A program made the position numbers and the translations under genes. The notes under the pieces are model-generated. The model saw nothing but the letters and a program-made list of their open reading frames with translations. It did no database searches and was not told where the DNA came from. A stretch of 64,000 nucleotides of DNA from Microbotryum silenes-acaulis. Its lineage: Eukaryota; Basidiomycota; Microbotryomycetes; Microbotryales; Microbotryaceae. Each line of letters starts with the position of its first letter. Within the stretch, counting starts at the first letter, position 1. Where the stretch lies: NCBI GenBank assembly GCA_003665825.1, contig QPFY01000018.1, positions 434,001 through 498,000 on the forward strand, read 5' to 3'. Shown in pieces: positions 36,031 to 46,606 of the stretch.

Positions 36031-36966
36031 CGCACTTCGGCCTCGGCCGGTTGTCAAAGGCGGGGCGCTGGCGGTGTCCAGGGAGTGCCACATTTTCGCC
36101 AACTTTAGGCGCGGCCCGCTTAGGCAATGCAAGTTGGCGAAGTTTGGGAAGTTGGCAGAGGCACGGGGGAAGTCGGCAGAAAGGTGGGGGAAGTCAGCCG
36201 TGGCAAGACCCGGGAAAGCTCAGCCCAATGTCCGTCTCGGAGTCTTTTCAGGCCCATTTATGCCTTTGTAATATGCTACATGACGTGATGTTTGATGGTA
36301 GAGTAACTTTTTCAATATAACCCAATCATTTGGTCTTACACCGGAGTTCATACACCCCTTGGATAGGGATACTCGGTGTACAAATCGGCCTAAAATGGGT
36401 TTTTCCTAGACGCACTTTCGGCTGAGCTTTCCCGAGACCTGCAGTGGCCCACGGGAACTTAGCAAAAGTCACGTGTAGCCCACGGCGCGACATTCCCAAG
36501 AACTTCTTTTTCAGGCCCCCATTAGCTGTCTTTATTTATGTCCAACTTCCGCACTTTTTTCGGCCTTCGAACCAACAAAATGTATTTTGCCACGTCCCCT
36601 TCAGACTCGCTCTCAATCGTTGACCCTTAGTATCCGATATCCGATCGCGATGTCGTTCAGCAAAGCCGATTGAGACGATTTGACGCGTACAGCACGCCTG
36701 GGCGAGACACGTGAAATAGCACATCTCACACTTTAGGTCGACGAAGGGGCGGAGTTGTGCTGTTATCCACTGTTCATCAACCTACATGAGCCATCGATCG
36801 AGCAAGACAGTCATCAATCGATCACCACTGCACGAGCGCACCGACGTCAGGCTCCTGAGGTCTGCCGTCCACTGCACCGCCTTCAAGCCGTCGCCGTCAG
36901 CCGCCTACAGCCCCCCAAAGCATTCCTGAAGATGAGCGAGCATACCGATAAAGAAGCAAGTATCAA
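36031..36966. other. unassigned stretch
   Basis: 0.9 kb with short purine-rich near-repeats (AAGTTGGC, GGGGAAGTC) near 36110-36220. No gene supported. Confidence 0.35.
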
Positions 36967-37026
36967 AACTTGGAATACAGGCTGAGCGCCCTATCTGAAT
37001 GTCTCGCTCAGCCTGTATTCCAAGTT
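36967..37026. repeat. perfect 22-bp stem-loop
   Basis: The arm AACTTGGAATACAGGCTGAG plus CG (36967-36988) is exactly complementary to 37005-37026, with a 16-nt loop. It is not flanked by a recognised gene end, so I do not call it a terminator. Confidence 0.9.
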
Positions 37027-37107
37027 CAGGAGTTGCGCCGATGAGAATCAGGTCAGGGCCTTGAAAGTTGGTCGACCACGATCATTGGACTACACGAACT
37101 AGTGCTG

Positions 37108-37390
37108 TGGTACTCGGGATCCCGTCGGAGACATTTCGGACATAGCGGGCCGGGTTCAGGTTGTGGTACTCGGGATCACGTCGGAGTCATTTCGGACATA
37201 CATAGCGGGCCGAGTTTAGGAGTCATTTCGGACATAGCGGGCCCCGTCAGGAGTCATTTCGGTTGTAGCGGGGTCGGTTCATTTAGCGGGGTCTGTGATA
37301 TGTACTCGGGATTCCGTCGGAAGCAGCGGTTGTAGCGGAGTCGTTTCGGTCGAAGCGGGGTCGAGTTCCGGAGTTCGTTTCGAGGGCCGA
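37108..37390 (+). repeat. degenerate minisatellite
   Basis: Repeated, variable units built from TACTCGGGAT, CGTCGGA, GTCATTTCGG and ACATAGCGGGCC, or TTGTAGCGGGGTCG. Roughly six to eight partial units. Confidence 0.7.
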
Positions 37391-38212
37391 GTCGGGAGTC
37401 GTTTCAATTTCCACTAGTCCGGGCAGGATCAAAACGCCGGTTCTGGCAGATTTCTCACCGGTTAAGCGGTCCCGGATGACCTCAGTACTTCGGTGACTCG
37501 AGGCTTGACTGTCAGCGACGAATTATGTGGCGGGATTTCGAATGGAAGACCGGGCCGGATGCGCGGATGAAGGGGTGAAGGGGAATGAAAGGAGCGCAGC
37601 GGTTTGAATGGTCGGAACGTTTGAGGGGGAGTTTGCTTCTTGTTTTTAGCCAGACAACTTCTAGGATCCAATACAGCATCTTAGCTGGTTCTCACCTTCT
37701 GCGTGTTTCAAGTGTCGTCCGGCCTCGTCTCCAGTCTCCAGTCTCAGCTTTTCGTTCTCGTACTCGGTCTCGTTTCTCGGTTTGGCCCCCTTTCCCTGTC
37801 CCTGTCTCTCGGCCGTTCCGGTCGCTCTCTCTCGTCTCCCTCGTCTTCGGTCTCGGTCCCGTCTTTTCCCTTATCATTCCAAATCATCTTTGATCGACCG
37901 CTTTGCTATATCATAGTGCAGGTCAATGGTAACAGCTCGAGCACTAAGAATTATCCTTTGTGATCTCCGTTGCTATGCTGACATTCACCGTCACAACATC
38001 TGCCATGAAATAGAGCCGTTCGGGAAAAGGTACTCTACTACTACCGTGAGTCGTCGCCCGACCGTTAGTGCGTTCACCGTACTCCAATCTCGTGTACATC
38101 AAAAACTCGCGCACTGCAGATCATGATGAAAAACACCTTGGCACAGAATTGGGCGATTTGCGAGCTTTAAAGCGCTGACCGTGACACCGACAGGGGACAG
38201 CAAACTCCCCTT
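37391..38212. other. unassigned stretch with a dispersed-repeat fragment
   Basis: Contains at 37615-37725 (minus strand) a fragment similar to 52580-52680: AACACGCAGAA followed by GATGCTGTATTGGATCC. A pyrimidine-rich TCTCGTC/CGGTCTC tract covers 37720-37870. No gene supported. Confidence 0.45.
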
Positions 38213-38472
38213 CCCCCCCCCCCCCCCTCCCCCCCTGAAATGGGACCCCGGGATCGGACCCCGATTTGAAATCTCGCATCCGATTTGAAATGCATTTCAA
38301 ATCGCTCCGCCGATTTCAAATGCGTTTTCAAATCGCCGCGCGCGATCCCACAGCAATTTGAAACACATTGGGAATCGCTGCGTCGATTTCAAATGCATTT
38401 CAAATCGGATGCGGGATTTCAAATCGGGTCCCGATCCCGGGATCGTCCCATTTCAGGGGGGGGGGGGGGGGG
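38213..38472. mobile_element. foldback element bounded by poly-C and poly-G
   Basis: A 260-bp hairpin. The left end is a C run of about 20 (38213-38234), then an arm from CTGAAATGGGAC to GATTTGAAATGCATTTC. The right arm (38384-38455) is the inverted copy, about 90 per cent matching, followed by a G run of about 17. Internally the perfect palindrome ATTTGAAATGCATTTCAAAT and its variants recur, so arms and centre are built from one word. No ORF inside. It is MITE-like; no target duplication is evident. Confidence 0.8.
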
Positions 38473-39127
38473 TTGCTATGGACTTGCCAATTATGGTTGA
38501 CCGCTCCCTTCCGAGTCGCCACTGCACACGGGCACCAGCCGTTCGTAACGAAGATGCGCTAAAGGCGTTAAGGCATGATGGCAGATTGTGGGACACTTTG
38601 ATTGGGGGATTGACTGGGGAAAAGGGTTTGACTGTCCCACAATCTGTCTTCTCATGTCGGGCAATCGCTTGGTGCTCATTTCAGTCTTAGCGGCTCCGAG
38701 TCCAGACTTTGTGAAACCTTGCGAAGTTAGGTCTGTTTTGAAGAAGATCTTCACAATTTTATTGTGGCAAGTCTCATGGCAGGGACTGCCAAAGGTTTGG
38801 GTGGCAAGTTGACTTTCGTCGGAGGAGGTCGGCGGGGAGGGAGCGCGTGCAACGCCAGGAATTTGATCTCGAATCAGCGACTGCGACTACGGCGATGCCA
38901 GATGAAAGCCCCCCGGTTGCCAGCGCTGACATCGCACTACATTGTCTCTAAAGCCAGGGTGCCAAGGCATGATCTCGCTTCCGCGACTATGAGAAATCAT
39001 GAGCCTGAGCGGCCGGGAGTACGGTGAACTGCCTACGGCTTTTCTCACGATTCTGGAACGGTGAAGCTCCACATGAACCTCAATTGTAGTACGAACCGAG
39101 TTTCACACAAGGACATCTATTGTCACC
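38473..39127. other. intergenic region 3' of SYS1
   Basis: About 650 bp. TGGGACA and TGTCCCA words near 38588 and 38633 form a weak inverted pair around a GACTGGGGAAAAGG core. No gene supported. Confidence 0.4.
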
Positions 39128-40468
39128 CTAGTCATCATCCTTATCCTTGCCCGAGACCCAATCGTAGTTATTACCCCCCTTCATCGAGATCGGACTCGAG
39201 ACCATACCTCCTCCACCACCACTGCCTGCCCCAAGAACGGATTGCACTGCCGTAGTCAAACTCAAGTGCTTCGAATGCAGTTTCTTCCCCGTGCCCGTCC
39301 CTACTCCCGCACCGAACGATTTCGTATGTGAATGCGATTGAGGTGTCGTAGATGAAGGGCTGGAAAAGACGCTCATTTCGTGTTGTTCGTCCGAATGTTT
39401 CGTAATCGGATTCGGGCTGGACGTTCTCCGTAATGGTTCGGAAGGGTTCGGCGACAAATTATTCCTCAATAAGGGTGTCGTCGCTGAGTCCGTTGAACCC
39501 TTCCCGTTCGATCCTCCACTGACGTTACTGTTACCTAATCTTGCTCCTCCTCCATTCATATTCACATCAGGTGACGCGGACCCGTTCGAACCGTTCTCGT
39601 CGAAAGAAAACCCTTCCTTCATTTCCCTCCGAACGCACATCTGTTCGGCAAGAACGATTTGAGCGACGCTGGAACCGATGAGAATGAAGTAGAAGAAGAA
39701 GGAGGTAGGAAATTGGGACGAGTAGTAGGTCGTGAGGATGAGATGATTGAAGAGGAGCGTGAGGGACGAGTCGAGGATGTGGGTTGGCCGTCGGACAAAG
39801 TGATACAGGTAGAAGACGCTGTGAAGTGAGAAAGCCAAACCGGAACTCAGTACGAGCTTGGTCAACAAGAAACAAGTCGATGCACTGACTCGATCATAGC
39901 GGTGATGCACCAAGCGAACGCCACGACCCAACCCCTGAACTGATCATACTCGAGCACCCTGACGAGACCCTCTGTTATTTCCTTGACACCGACATGCACC
40001 ACGTTTCCATCGCCTTTCGCGATCAAGGCCTTCAATCCCCATGCACCAGAAGTCGAAACGGCCTGAAAGACATCGAGTCCGACCAGTCCAGCGGGGAGAG
40101 ATCTCCGAGTGGTCAGCGAGGTCGTGGGGCGGCCTATGAACTCGCGCCAATCCATGACAACCGAGACGGAGGAAGGACCCCCCTCGTATCCAAGTAGTGA
40201 GGATGCCGCGAATCTCGAGAGCAAAGGAGGGAGCAGGAGAGCCAAAGTGAGGTAGTGCAGCGTCTGGAGCGTAACGATCTGGGCGGGGCGCAGAAGAGGT
40301 GTTCAGCGACATTCTCCGTCGGATCGTCTTTGCAAGCGAATACAAGTAACTCACCTGAGCAATGATCAAGAGAGGATCCCATCCCTGTACCCTAAAGTGC
40401 GGCGGTGCGATGTGAAAGGCCGGGAGGCGCGTCCCGGCGGGCAGGGTCAACCTCGCCGCGGGTGCCAT
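39128..40468 (-). CDS. SYS1: SYS1 Golgi membrane protein with long C-terminal tail
   Basis: SYS1 is a four-helix Golgi protein that recruits the small GTPase ARL3/ARFRP1. Exons 40468-40355, 40278-39890, 39818-39128 give 397 residues. The family core is clear: FRVQGWDPLLIIAQ near residue 27, IVTLQTLHYLTLALLLPPLL, VVMDWREFIG, WVVAFAWCITAMID, then VFYLYHFVRRPTHILDSSLTL, FNHLILTTYYSSQFPTS and a last helix ending in AEQMCVRREMKEGF. Everything after residue about 250 is a Ser/Thr/Gly-rich extension, low in hydrophobics and absent from the roughly 200-residue classical family. Between helices 1 and 2 there is an extra loop (VFQAVSTSGAWGLKAL). The start is the only ATG before the core. Confidence 0.92.
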
Positions 40469-42027
40469 CCTTCACCTCACGTGTGGGCGATTTCGACGGG
40501 AGTTTGGGGGCGCGTTGAAGATATTAAACGGGCTCTGATTATGCGACGGAAGACGATGTCAGCTTGATCGACACGCGAACTCGCAGCGACTGGCTCGGTC
40601 CAAGATCGGAGTTGAGCGAGCGAGGTCGATCACGTGGGCCACGCCACGGAACCGACTGGCACGGCGTGGTCTGGCGAGGTGGATGGGCACAGTACAGGCG
40701 CGGGAACGTACAGTGAGCGTGGTTTATGACTGATGCATACACGATGGTTGACTTTGCGCCTCGTGAGCTGAGGACAAGAACGTCGTACGAGACCAAGCGA
40801 GGTGAGCCAGGCACTGATCACCCAGTGTCGTACGGGCCAGCACCGACGACGACACAAGCGGAACAAAGTGAGCTGAGGCGTCTGGTGAGTAGCCCTGCAC
40901 CCGAGAAAAGCCGATGACCTGCCCGAAGCTGCGGCGTTGTCAGAGCACACGCGAGCGGCGAAGGGTGATCGGAGGGAGCGAAAGGAGCGAAAGGAGCGAA
41001 AGGAGACCTCTGCTCGAAGCAGCGAGAGCGACTCGCTGGGCTGGTCGCTGGCTCCCTGCTGGCTCGGCCGAGAGCTGCTGGCAGCAGTGCCACGCCCCGA
41101 ACGCGCGATCCAATCACATTTTTCCGCCGTTGATGCAACTGCTAGTGATTTGTATTCAGCGGGGTGGCCTCTAAATGAGAGCATCCACACCAAATGTACT
41201 TTCCACATTTCCAGCTCGTTCAATACTTCTAGGGAGTCAAGAGTCGGAGATCGATCGGATCTGCCAGATGCCAAGGTCGCATAAGGGTACAAGTATTCTT
41301 CCGAGTCGACCTTCAAGATGTCGAGAGGCAAAGGACGGCTTCAAGGTTGGTGGGTGTCCAATTTGGGGCAAGAACCTGCAAACACCTATCGGGTGGGCTT
41401 CCCCTTGATGAAAGACTTGATCCCGTTCTCCTGGCACTGCAGTGGCCGTCCCCGACAACTCGGGCCCCTGAATTCTCTTCAACAGCCCCGCGCCGCTTTG
41501 TTACAAACTGTGCATACGAGCCTGGTTTTTGCCAGGGTATTGAGAAAGACGTTGCAAGAGACCTTTAGAACCGCGGGGATGTATTCCGTCAGCGATGCGT
41601 AGGTAGCCATCTCAACTCGCTCCCGCAGGTCGGGTCCGGTGAGCCCCGACGTGACTTTGTGGGTCAGGTCGACGTCGTCGAACGAGCTGACGAGCCCCAC
41701 TGACAGCGAAAGCGAGCAGAGACACATTTCATATACGCTGAAACGAAGGAGACGCGAGGCTTGCCGGGCTTGGCCTCGGAAATTCTGTCCTTTGCTTGGC
41801 TCCAAGTTCAAGTACACTTCTTCGAGGCCTGCTCGAAACAGAGAGAGAGAAGGCTTCTGAGTGGGTGGTAATCTGCGCTCACCTTGAAGCAATCCCCCGC
41901 GGGGGCAATGGTAGCATTCTACGATGGATAACATGATTGGCGGAACCCAATTTTCAATCAAGATGAGGCCACGGCATCGATCTCCGACTGCGATTCGGTG
42001 TCGCTGTCTTCTCCAGTGTGTTGTTCT
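40469..42027. other. unassigned stretch left of the copia element
   Basis: 1.6 kb. A minus-strand 160-codon ORF (41479-41961) containing SSFDDVDLTHKVTSGLTG has no relative I recognise and competes with open plus-strand frames. It is noted but not called. A GGAGCGAAA triplicate lies at 40976-41003. Confidence 0.4.
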
Positions 42028-42230
42028 TGAATCTCGGCGTTTGATTCGAGGTGGTTCAATACGTTAGAACGCTCAGTTAAATATTGCAATGATACCGTGA
42101 ATACTACTGACCTGATTCGAGGTGGTTCAATACGTTAGAACGCTCGAATCAGAAGGAAGCTAAGAGAAAGCCCGCGCGCGCTCGCGCTCATGTAGCCTGC
42201 AGAGTGTACTCCTCAAGTGTCAACTCAACA
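42028..42230 (-). repeat. 3' LTR of the copia element
   Basis: 203 bp, reading on the minus strand TGTTGAGTTGAC ... TTCA. It contains an internal direct repeat of about 32 bp (plus-strand GATTCGAGGTGGTTCAATAC) at about 42042 and 42115. Confidence 0.93.
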
Positions 42231-42243
42231 CCCCCCCTCGCTC
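42231..42243 (-). other. polypurine tract
   Basis: On the minus strand GAGCGAGGGGGG lies directly before the TGTTGAG of the 3' LTR, the expected site for plus-strand DNA priming. Confidence 0.8.
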
Positions 42244-42249
42244 TAAGGC

Positions 42250-45200
42250 CTACATAATTCCCATCCCTATGGCCGCCCTATGCTTCTCTAGTGCCGGTCT
42301 CGTCAACGCCTTCGTAAACATGTCGGCGAGCATCTCGGCGGTTGGAAGATAGTTAATGACGATGTCACCTTCTCGTACCCGTTCTCGAACGAAATGCTCG
42401 GTCAGGCGTAGGTGCTTAGTTCGATCGTGGAACACCGGATTCTTTGTGAGAGCTATCGCGCCTTGATTGTCGCCTTTCAGCTCGATCGGGCCACAAATCG
42501 TGACCCCCAATTCCGCGAGCAAATTCCGCAAGAACTGACACTCTCGAGACGCATGAGTAAGGCCGATGTATTCCGCTTCCGTTGATGACGTCGCCACTCG
42601 GCTCTGGATCCGAGAACTCCAAGAAATTGGCCCGTCAGCCAGCTTGAAGACATGCCCCATCGTAGATCGGGACGTGTTGATGCAGGAACCCCAGTCCGAA
42701 TCCGAGTACCCCACGTATCCAACCAACGAATCACGTTTTGTCTTGTAGACAATGCCGAGTTCGAGAGTTCCCTTGATGTAGCGTAGAATCTTCACAACTG
42801 CCGCCCAATGGTCGCTGCCCGCCTTGTTCGTGAATCTTGCCAAATACGACACCGGGTATGCAAGATCGGGCCGAGTTGCAACGACGGCGTACATCAATGA
42901 TCCAATGGCCGATCTGTACTGTGTCTGTAACGAGGGATCCGGAGTGTCGCAGGGTTTGAGCTGAAGACCCGGTTGCATTGGTAACACACTTTTGTTAGCA
43001 TCCGCCATGCCGAACCTTGCAAGTACATCGAGCAAATACTGTCGTTGCGACAACGCAATCCCGTCCGCTTGACGAATGAGCTGGACGCCAAAGATGTACT
43101 CTGCATTGCCGAGACGTTTGACTCCGTACAATCGATCCAATTCGTCGAGCACGCGATCAATTTCGGATAAGTCGGGACCGACAAACAGCAAGTCGTCGAC
43201 GTAAACCGCGATGTAATAATCGTCTTTGCCAAGTATCCGACGATAGACACACTCTTCGCTCCGAAGACGATTGGAGCCAAGCTTGACGAGGGTCTTATGG
43301 ATCGTCTCGTTCCATACCCGGCCGGCCTGCTTGAGACCGTAAATCGAGCGTTGCAACTTGAGACAGACATCGTCGGGAAGTCGGATTCCCTCCGGTACGC
43401 GCATGTACAATTCCTCTTCAAGTTCGCCATGCAAATAAGCTTTGTCAATGTCCGCTTGGATGATATGATAACCCCGGGCCGCCGCCAACGCGATGAGAGT
43501 ACGAATCGAGACAAACTTCGCTGTCGGTGCGAACGTCTCTTTGAAGTCAATTCCCGGCCGTTGCGTGAAGCCTCGTGCAACAAGTCGAGCTTTGTACGAA
43601 GTCGGCCGACCCTCCTTGTCCCGTTTCGTTCGGAAAACGAATTTGGACCCGAGCACCTTGGCGCCGGCGGGAAGCTCGTCTCGTTTCATAATCGTAAAGA
43701 CTGAGTAATCATCACGCAATGACTCGAACTCATCGATTGCACCTTGCGCCCATTCGTGAGACTTGTGGTGTGCCATGGCTGCCTTCCAAGTCGTGGGATC
43801 ACTAGTCGGCAAAACAAACGGACCGTCTTCCTCGTCGGAATCGGCGACGGCTACGAAGGCCTCCGGTTCGAAACGCTCAGGTGCCCTACGATCCCGCTTT
43901 CCGACCGGTGCTGCCCAAGCAGGTCCGGGGGCTTCAAAACGCAACTCCTTTGGTACATCTTCCACAACTAGTTCGCGTTGCTCGGCGGGGTCAACGTCGT
44001 CAACCGGATTTTCCTCCCGGGCTTGTACCTCGACCTCCGGGGCCTGGTTCGCCGCAATCGGCTGTTGCGCAGCTTCATGTCGATTTGTCGCGACTGGTCG
44101 AGGTACAACTACTTCGATCGCCTCAATCCTCGGTGCTGGCACGCCTTCACGGGCCGGGAACTTGTCCTCGAAGAACGTCACGCTTCGCGATAACGTTAAC
44201 CGCCCCCTCACCGGGTCCCATAGGCGGTAGGCTTTGGATTCTAGGTCGTATCCGAGGAAGATCATTGGAAGGCCCCGTGGCTGTAGTTTCTTACGTTGTT
44301 CGGTATTCGCCGTGTGCCAAGCTCGACATCCGAAGACCCGCAAGTGATGAACGTGCGCAGGTTTCCCGGTCCATTCCCGAAATGGCACCTTGCCACCAAG
44401 AGCAGAGTGTGGGGAACGATTCTTCACATACACGTATGTAGCCACGGCTTCGGCCCAAAACACCGTGGGCAGACCGGATTCATACAGCATCGTTCGAGCT
44501 GCTTCCGAAATCGAGCGGTTGGCCCTTTCGGCGACACCGTTTTGCTCGGGCGTGCTGGGGCTCGTGAGTTGTCGCGACAAACCCGTGTCGTCCAACCATC
44601 GCTTGAACTCCGTCGAAAGGAACTCGCCACCGCGGTCCGAACGGACAACTTTCAAAGTGTGCCCTGACGACAACTCGACCCGTAGTTTCCACGTTTTGAA
44701 CTTTTCAAAGGAGTCCGACTTCCGCGGCATCGTCAACACCCACATGTACCGCGTACAATCGTCGACGATAACTAGCGCGTAGCGATGATTTGCAAGTGAC
44801 AGCTCGCCGTTGAAGGACAAGAGATCGATGTGGACGAGATCAAGGGGTTTTTCGGCTAGCGATTCGGAGTTTGGGAACGGCTTGTGCGTAGCTTTGCCGG
44901 CCAGACACGATTCGCATTTCAAGTCACTGCGAGACTTCATGTTCAAACCTATCACAGCGTCAGACTTGGACAGCTGGTGAAGGGAACGGCAGTGTAGATG
45001 AGCGAAACGTCCGTGCCAGATGTGGAGAGGCACTGCCGTCAGAGCTGTGGCTGACGCACATTCATGAGGTGAACTCCGAGCTTGAACCAACTTGAGGTCC
45101 AGCCGGTACAACCCCGAATTGAGCTTCTGTCCCGTGAGTAGGATGTCGTCATTTCCCGCCACCGTGAATCGCCCGTTTTGAATGGTGATCTTGCGACTAT

Positions 45201-46332
45201 CACGATCGGCTCGATGCCCGGCGAAGAGATTGGCGGGGGCGCTAGGGACGAAGATGCTGTTGACCAAGTTATACCTCTTGCCGTTCTTGTCTTCGACGCA
45301 GGCCGTGCCTACTCCCATAATGGTCTTTCCGTCACCATTGATGCCCTTTACCGAAGACGGAGCTGTCGCCTTCAGGTCGGCGAACGCGGCAGGATCATTG
45401 ATGACGTGATGAGTCGCTGCCGTGTCGTAGAGGATCATTTCTCGAGAGTGTCCTTTTGGTAATTGCGTGAAAAACGCGCCAACGGGATTGGTCCCCAGAA
45501 TGTCTTCAACCGAAGGGAGCGCCAAATTTGCCATCGGTTCCTCGCCTTTGGTCGTCTTGCGTCGTAGAAACTTCTTCTTCTTCGGCTTGGAACAGTTTTT
45601 GTTGAAGTGGGTGTCTTCACCGCAGTTCCAGCAGGGGCCGGGTGGCTTCGGTTGGGCACCAGTCGTGGCCAACAACGCCGTCGCAGCGTTCCCAGTATCT
45701 TGACTCAAGTTTGCTGGAGCTCGACCTGCTGCGATCACTGTGTCGACAGTTGGTATCGCATCGACGTCTTTGGAGTCGAACTGATCCAGATACGACGGTC
45801 GTCGAGCGCCCACAATCGCAATGAGGTGGCATGCAACCACTTGGTCGAAGGTCAACTTGTGAGCCCGTAGGTCAGTTGTGAGGCGAGTGATGGATCCGGC
45901 CCAAGGAAGATAATCGTCTTCCTGTGCTGGTGGCGGTCCGACCGAGAATAACTTTCCAATTTGCGTGATAACGCCGCGAAGGGAAGACCGACCCAGGTGC
46001 TTTCGAAGGTATTCCACCGTCTGCTCCGGCGTCAGGTCGTAGCAGCTGACCAGGAGATGCGCCACACTTTCTGAACAGGTTTGATGCATTGCCCTGTGCA
46101 CCGCATCATGAGCTCGATCGAGTTCATCGTCGTCCTTGCATTTGGCGGATGGGTACTGCTTGGGAAAGGAGAGCTGCCACTGACGCCTGTCGACGGTGAA
46201 GCGAACGTGATCGAGCCATACGTCGATGTTGTTGTTCTTCAAAATCGCAAATGCCGGGAAACGAGAAGTTTGCGAGTGTGTTGGAGCGTCTTCGTTGACG
46301 GACTTGTTGATGGTTGACTGTTCGCCAGTCAT
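42250..46332 (-). CDS. copia gag-pol polyprotein, 1360 residues, uninterrupted
   Basis: One ORF without frameshift. Order: gag, including KLTFDQVVACHLIA; zinc knuckle CWNCGEDTHFNKNC (CX2CX4HX4C) near residue 230; protease with DTAATHH near 305 (the more usual form is DSGA); integrase HHCC finger from HGRFAHLH to CESCLAG near 430-480; integrase catalytic residues in HIDLLSF, VRSDRGGEF and PEQNGVAER; reverse transcriptase from KFVFRTKRDKEGR through YHIIQADIDKAYLHG to YVDDLL near 1050; RNase H with SDSDWG, TSSTEAEY and a final ADMFTKAL. The integrase-before-RT order is diagnostic of Ty1/copia. The start is the ATG at 46332, 70 bp inside the 5' LTR. All key catalytic residues I looked for are present. 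Confidence 0.96.
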   Translation of the reverse strand: MTGEQSTINKSVNEDAPTHSQTSRFPAFAILKNNNIDVWLDHVRFTVDRRQWQLSFPKQYPSAKCKDDDELDRAHDAVHRAMHQTCSESVAHLLVSCYDLTPEQTVEYLRKHLGRSSLRGVITQIGKLFSVGPPPAQEDDYLPWAGSITRLTTDLRAHKLTFDQVVACHLIAIVGARRPSYLDQFDSKDVDAIPTVDTVIAAGRAPANLSQDTGNAATALLATTGAQPKPPGPCWNCGEDTHFNKNCSKPKKKKFLRRKTTKGEEPMANLALPSVEDILGTNPVGAFFTQLPKGHSREMILYDTAATHHVINDPAAFADLKATAPSSVKGINGDGKTIMGVGTACVEDKNGKRYNLVNSIFVPSAPANLFAGHRADRDSRKITIQNGRFTVAGNDDILLTGQKLNSGLYRLDLKLVQARSSPHECASATALTAVPLHIWHGRFAHLHCRSLHQLSKSDAVIGLNMKSRSDLKCESCLAGKATHKPFPNSESLAEKPLDLVHIDLLSFNGELSLANHRYALVIVDDCTRYMWVLTMPRKSDSFEKFKTWKLRVELSSGHTLKVVRSDRGGEFLSTEFKRWLDDTGLSRQLTSPSTPEQNGVAERANRSISEAARTMLYESGLPTVFWAEAVATYVYVKNRSPHSALGGKVPFREWTGKPAHVHHLRVFGCRAWHTANTEQRKKLQPRGLPMIFLGYDLESKAYRLWDPVRGRLTLSRSVTFFEDKFPAREGVPAPRIEAIEVVVPRPVATNRHEAAQQPIAANQAPEVEVQAREENPVDDVDPAEQRELVVEDVPKELRFEAPGPAWAAPVGKRDRRAPERFEPEAFVAVADSDEEDGPFVLPTSDPTTWKAAMAHHKSHEWAQGAIDEFESLRDDYSVFTIMKRDELPAGAKVLGSKFVFRTKRDKEGRPTSYKARLVARGFTQRPGIDFKETFAPTAKFVSIRTLIALAAARGYHIIQADIDKAYLHGELEEELYMRVPEGIRLPDDVCLKLQRSIYGLKQAGRVWNETIHKTLVKLGSNRLRSEECVYRRILGKDDYYIAVYVDDLLFVGPDLSEIDRVLDELDRLYGVKRLGNAEYIFGVQLIRQADGIALSQRQYLLDVLARFGMADANKSVLPMQPGLQLKPCDTPDPSLQTQYRSAIGSLMYAVVATRPDLAYPVSYLARFTNKAGSDHWAAVVKILRYIKGTLELGIVYKTKRDSLVGYVGYSDSDWGSCINTSRSTMGHVFKLADGPISWSSRIQSRVATSSTEAEYIGLTHASRECQFLRNLLAELGVTICGPIELKGDNQGAIALTKNPVFHDRTKHLRLTEHFVRERVREGDIVINYLPTAEMLADMFTKALTRPALEKHRAAIGMGIM

Positions 46333-46381
46333 GGTGGAGCGTTCGGGTGAACCGTTGCGACGTGGCAGCAGCTGTGCGAAG

Positions 46382-46399
46382 TCGTTGGGCTTATAACCT
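46382..46399 (-). other. probable primer-binding site (half-tRNA type)
   Basis: Immediately inside the 5' LTR the minus strand reads AGGTTATAAGCCCAACG. This resembles the complement of the anticodon stem-loop of initiator tRNA-Met (GGGCTCATAACC) rather than of a tRNA 3' end, as known for copia-type elements primed by a cleaved half tRNA. Inferred by eye, with one mismatch in the core. Confidence 0.55.
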
Positions 46400-46401
46400 C
46401 T

Positions 46402-46606
46402 AGAATCTCGGCGTCTGATTCGAGGTGGTTCAATACGTTAGAACGCTCAGTTAACTATTGCAATATGATACCGTGAATACTACTGACCTGATTCGAGGTG
46501 GTTCAATACGTTAGAACGCTCGAATCAGAAGGAAGCTAAGAGAAAGCCCGCGCGCGCTCGCGCTCATGTAGCCTACAGAGTGTACTCCTCACGTGTCAAC
46601 TCAACA
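46402..46606 (-). repeat. 5' LTR of the copia element
   Basis: 205 bp, nearly identical to 42028-42230, with the same internal 32-bp direct repeat (about 46420 and 46495). Its inner end is TTCT rather than TTCA on the minus strand. Confidence 0.93.

Larger units (their letters stand above)
42028..46606 (-). mobile_element. Ty1/copia LTR retrotransposon, apparently complete
   Basis: 4.6-kb element on the minus strand: 5' LTR 46402-46606, single gag-pol ORF, polypurine tract at 42231-42243, 3' LTR 42028-42230. LTRs begin TGTTGAGTTGAC; the 3' copy ends TTCA, while the 5' copy ends TTCT. About five substitutions and one 2-bp indel separate the LTRs, so insertion is fairly recent. A possible 5-bp target duplication is GTTGT at 42020-42024 versus GTTGC at 46607-46611 (4 of 5), if the LTR is extended by three bases. 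The uninterrupted ORF suggests it could have been active recently. Confidence 0.93.

Noticed and set aside
36967..37026. Rho-independent-style terminator
   Set aside because: Perfect hairpin but no T run, no upstream gene and a eukaryotic genome.
41479..41961. 160-codon minus-strand ORF next to the copia element
   Set aside because: Part of the translation looks protein-like, but there is no recognisable domain, no clear start context and competing plus-strand frames. Kept only as a note.
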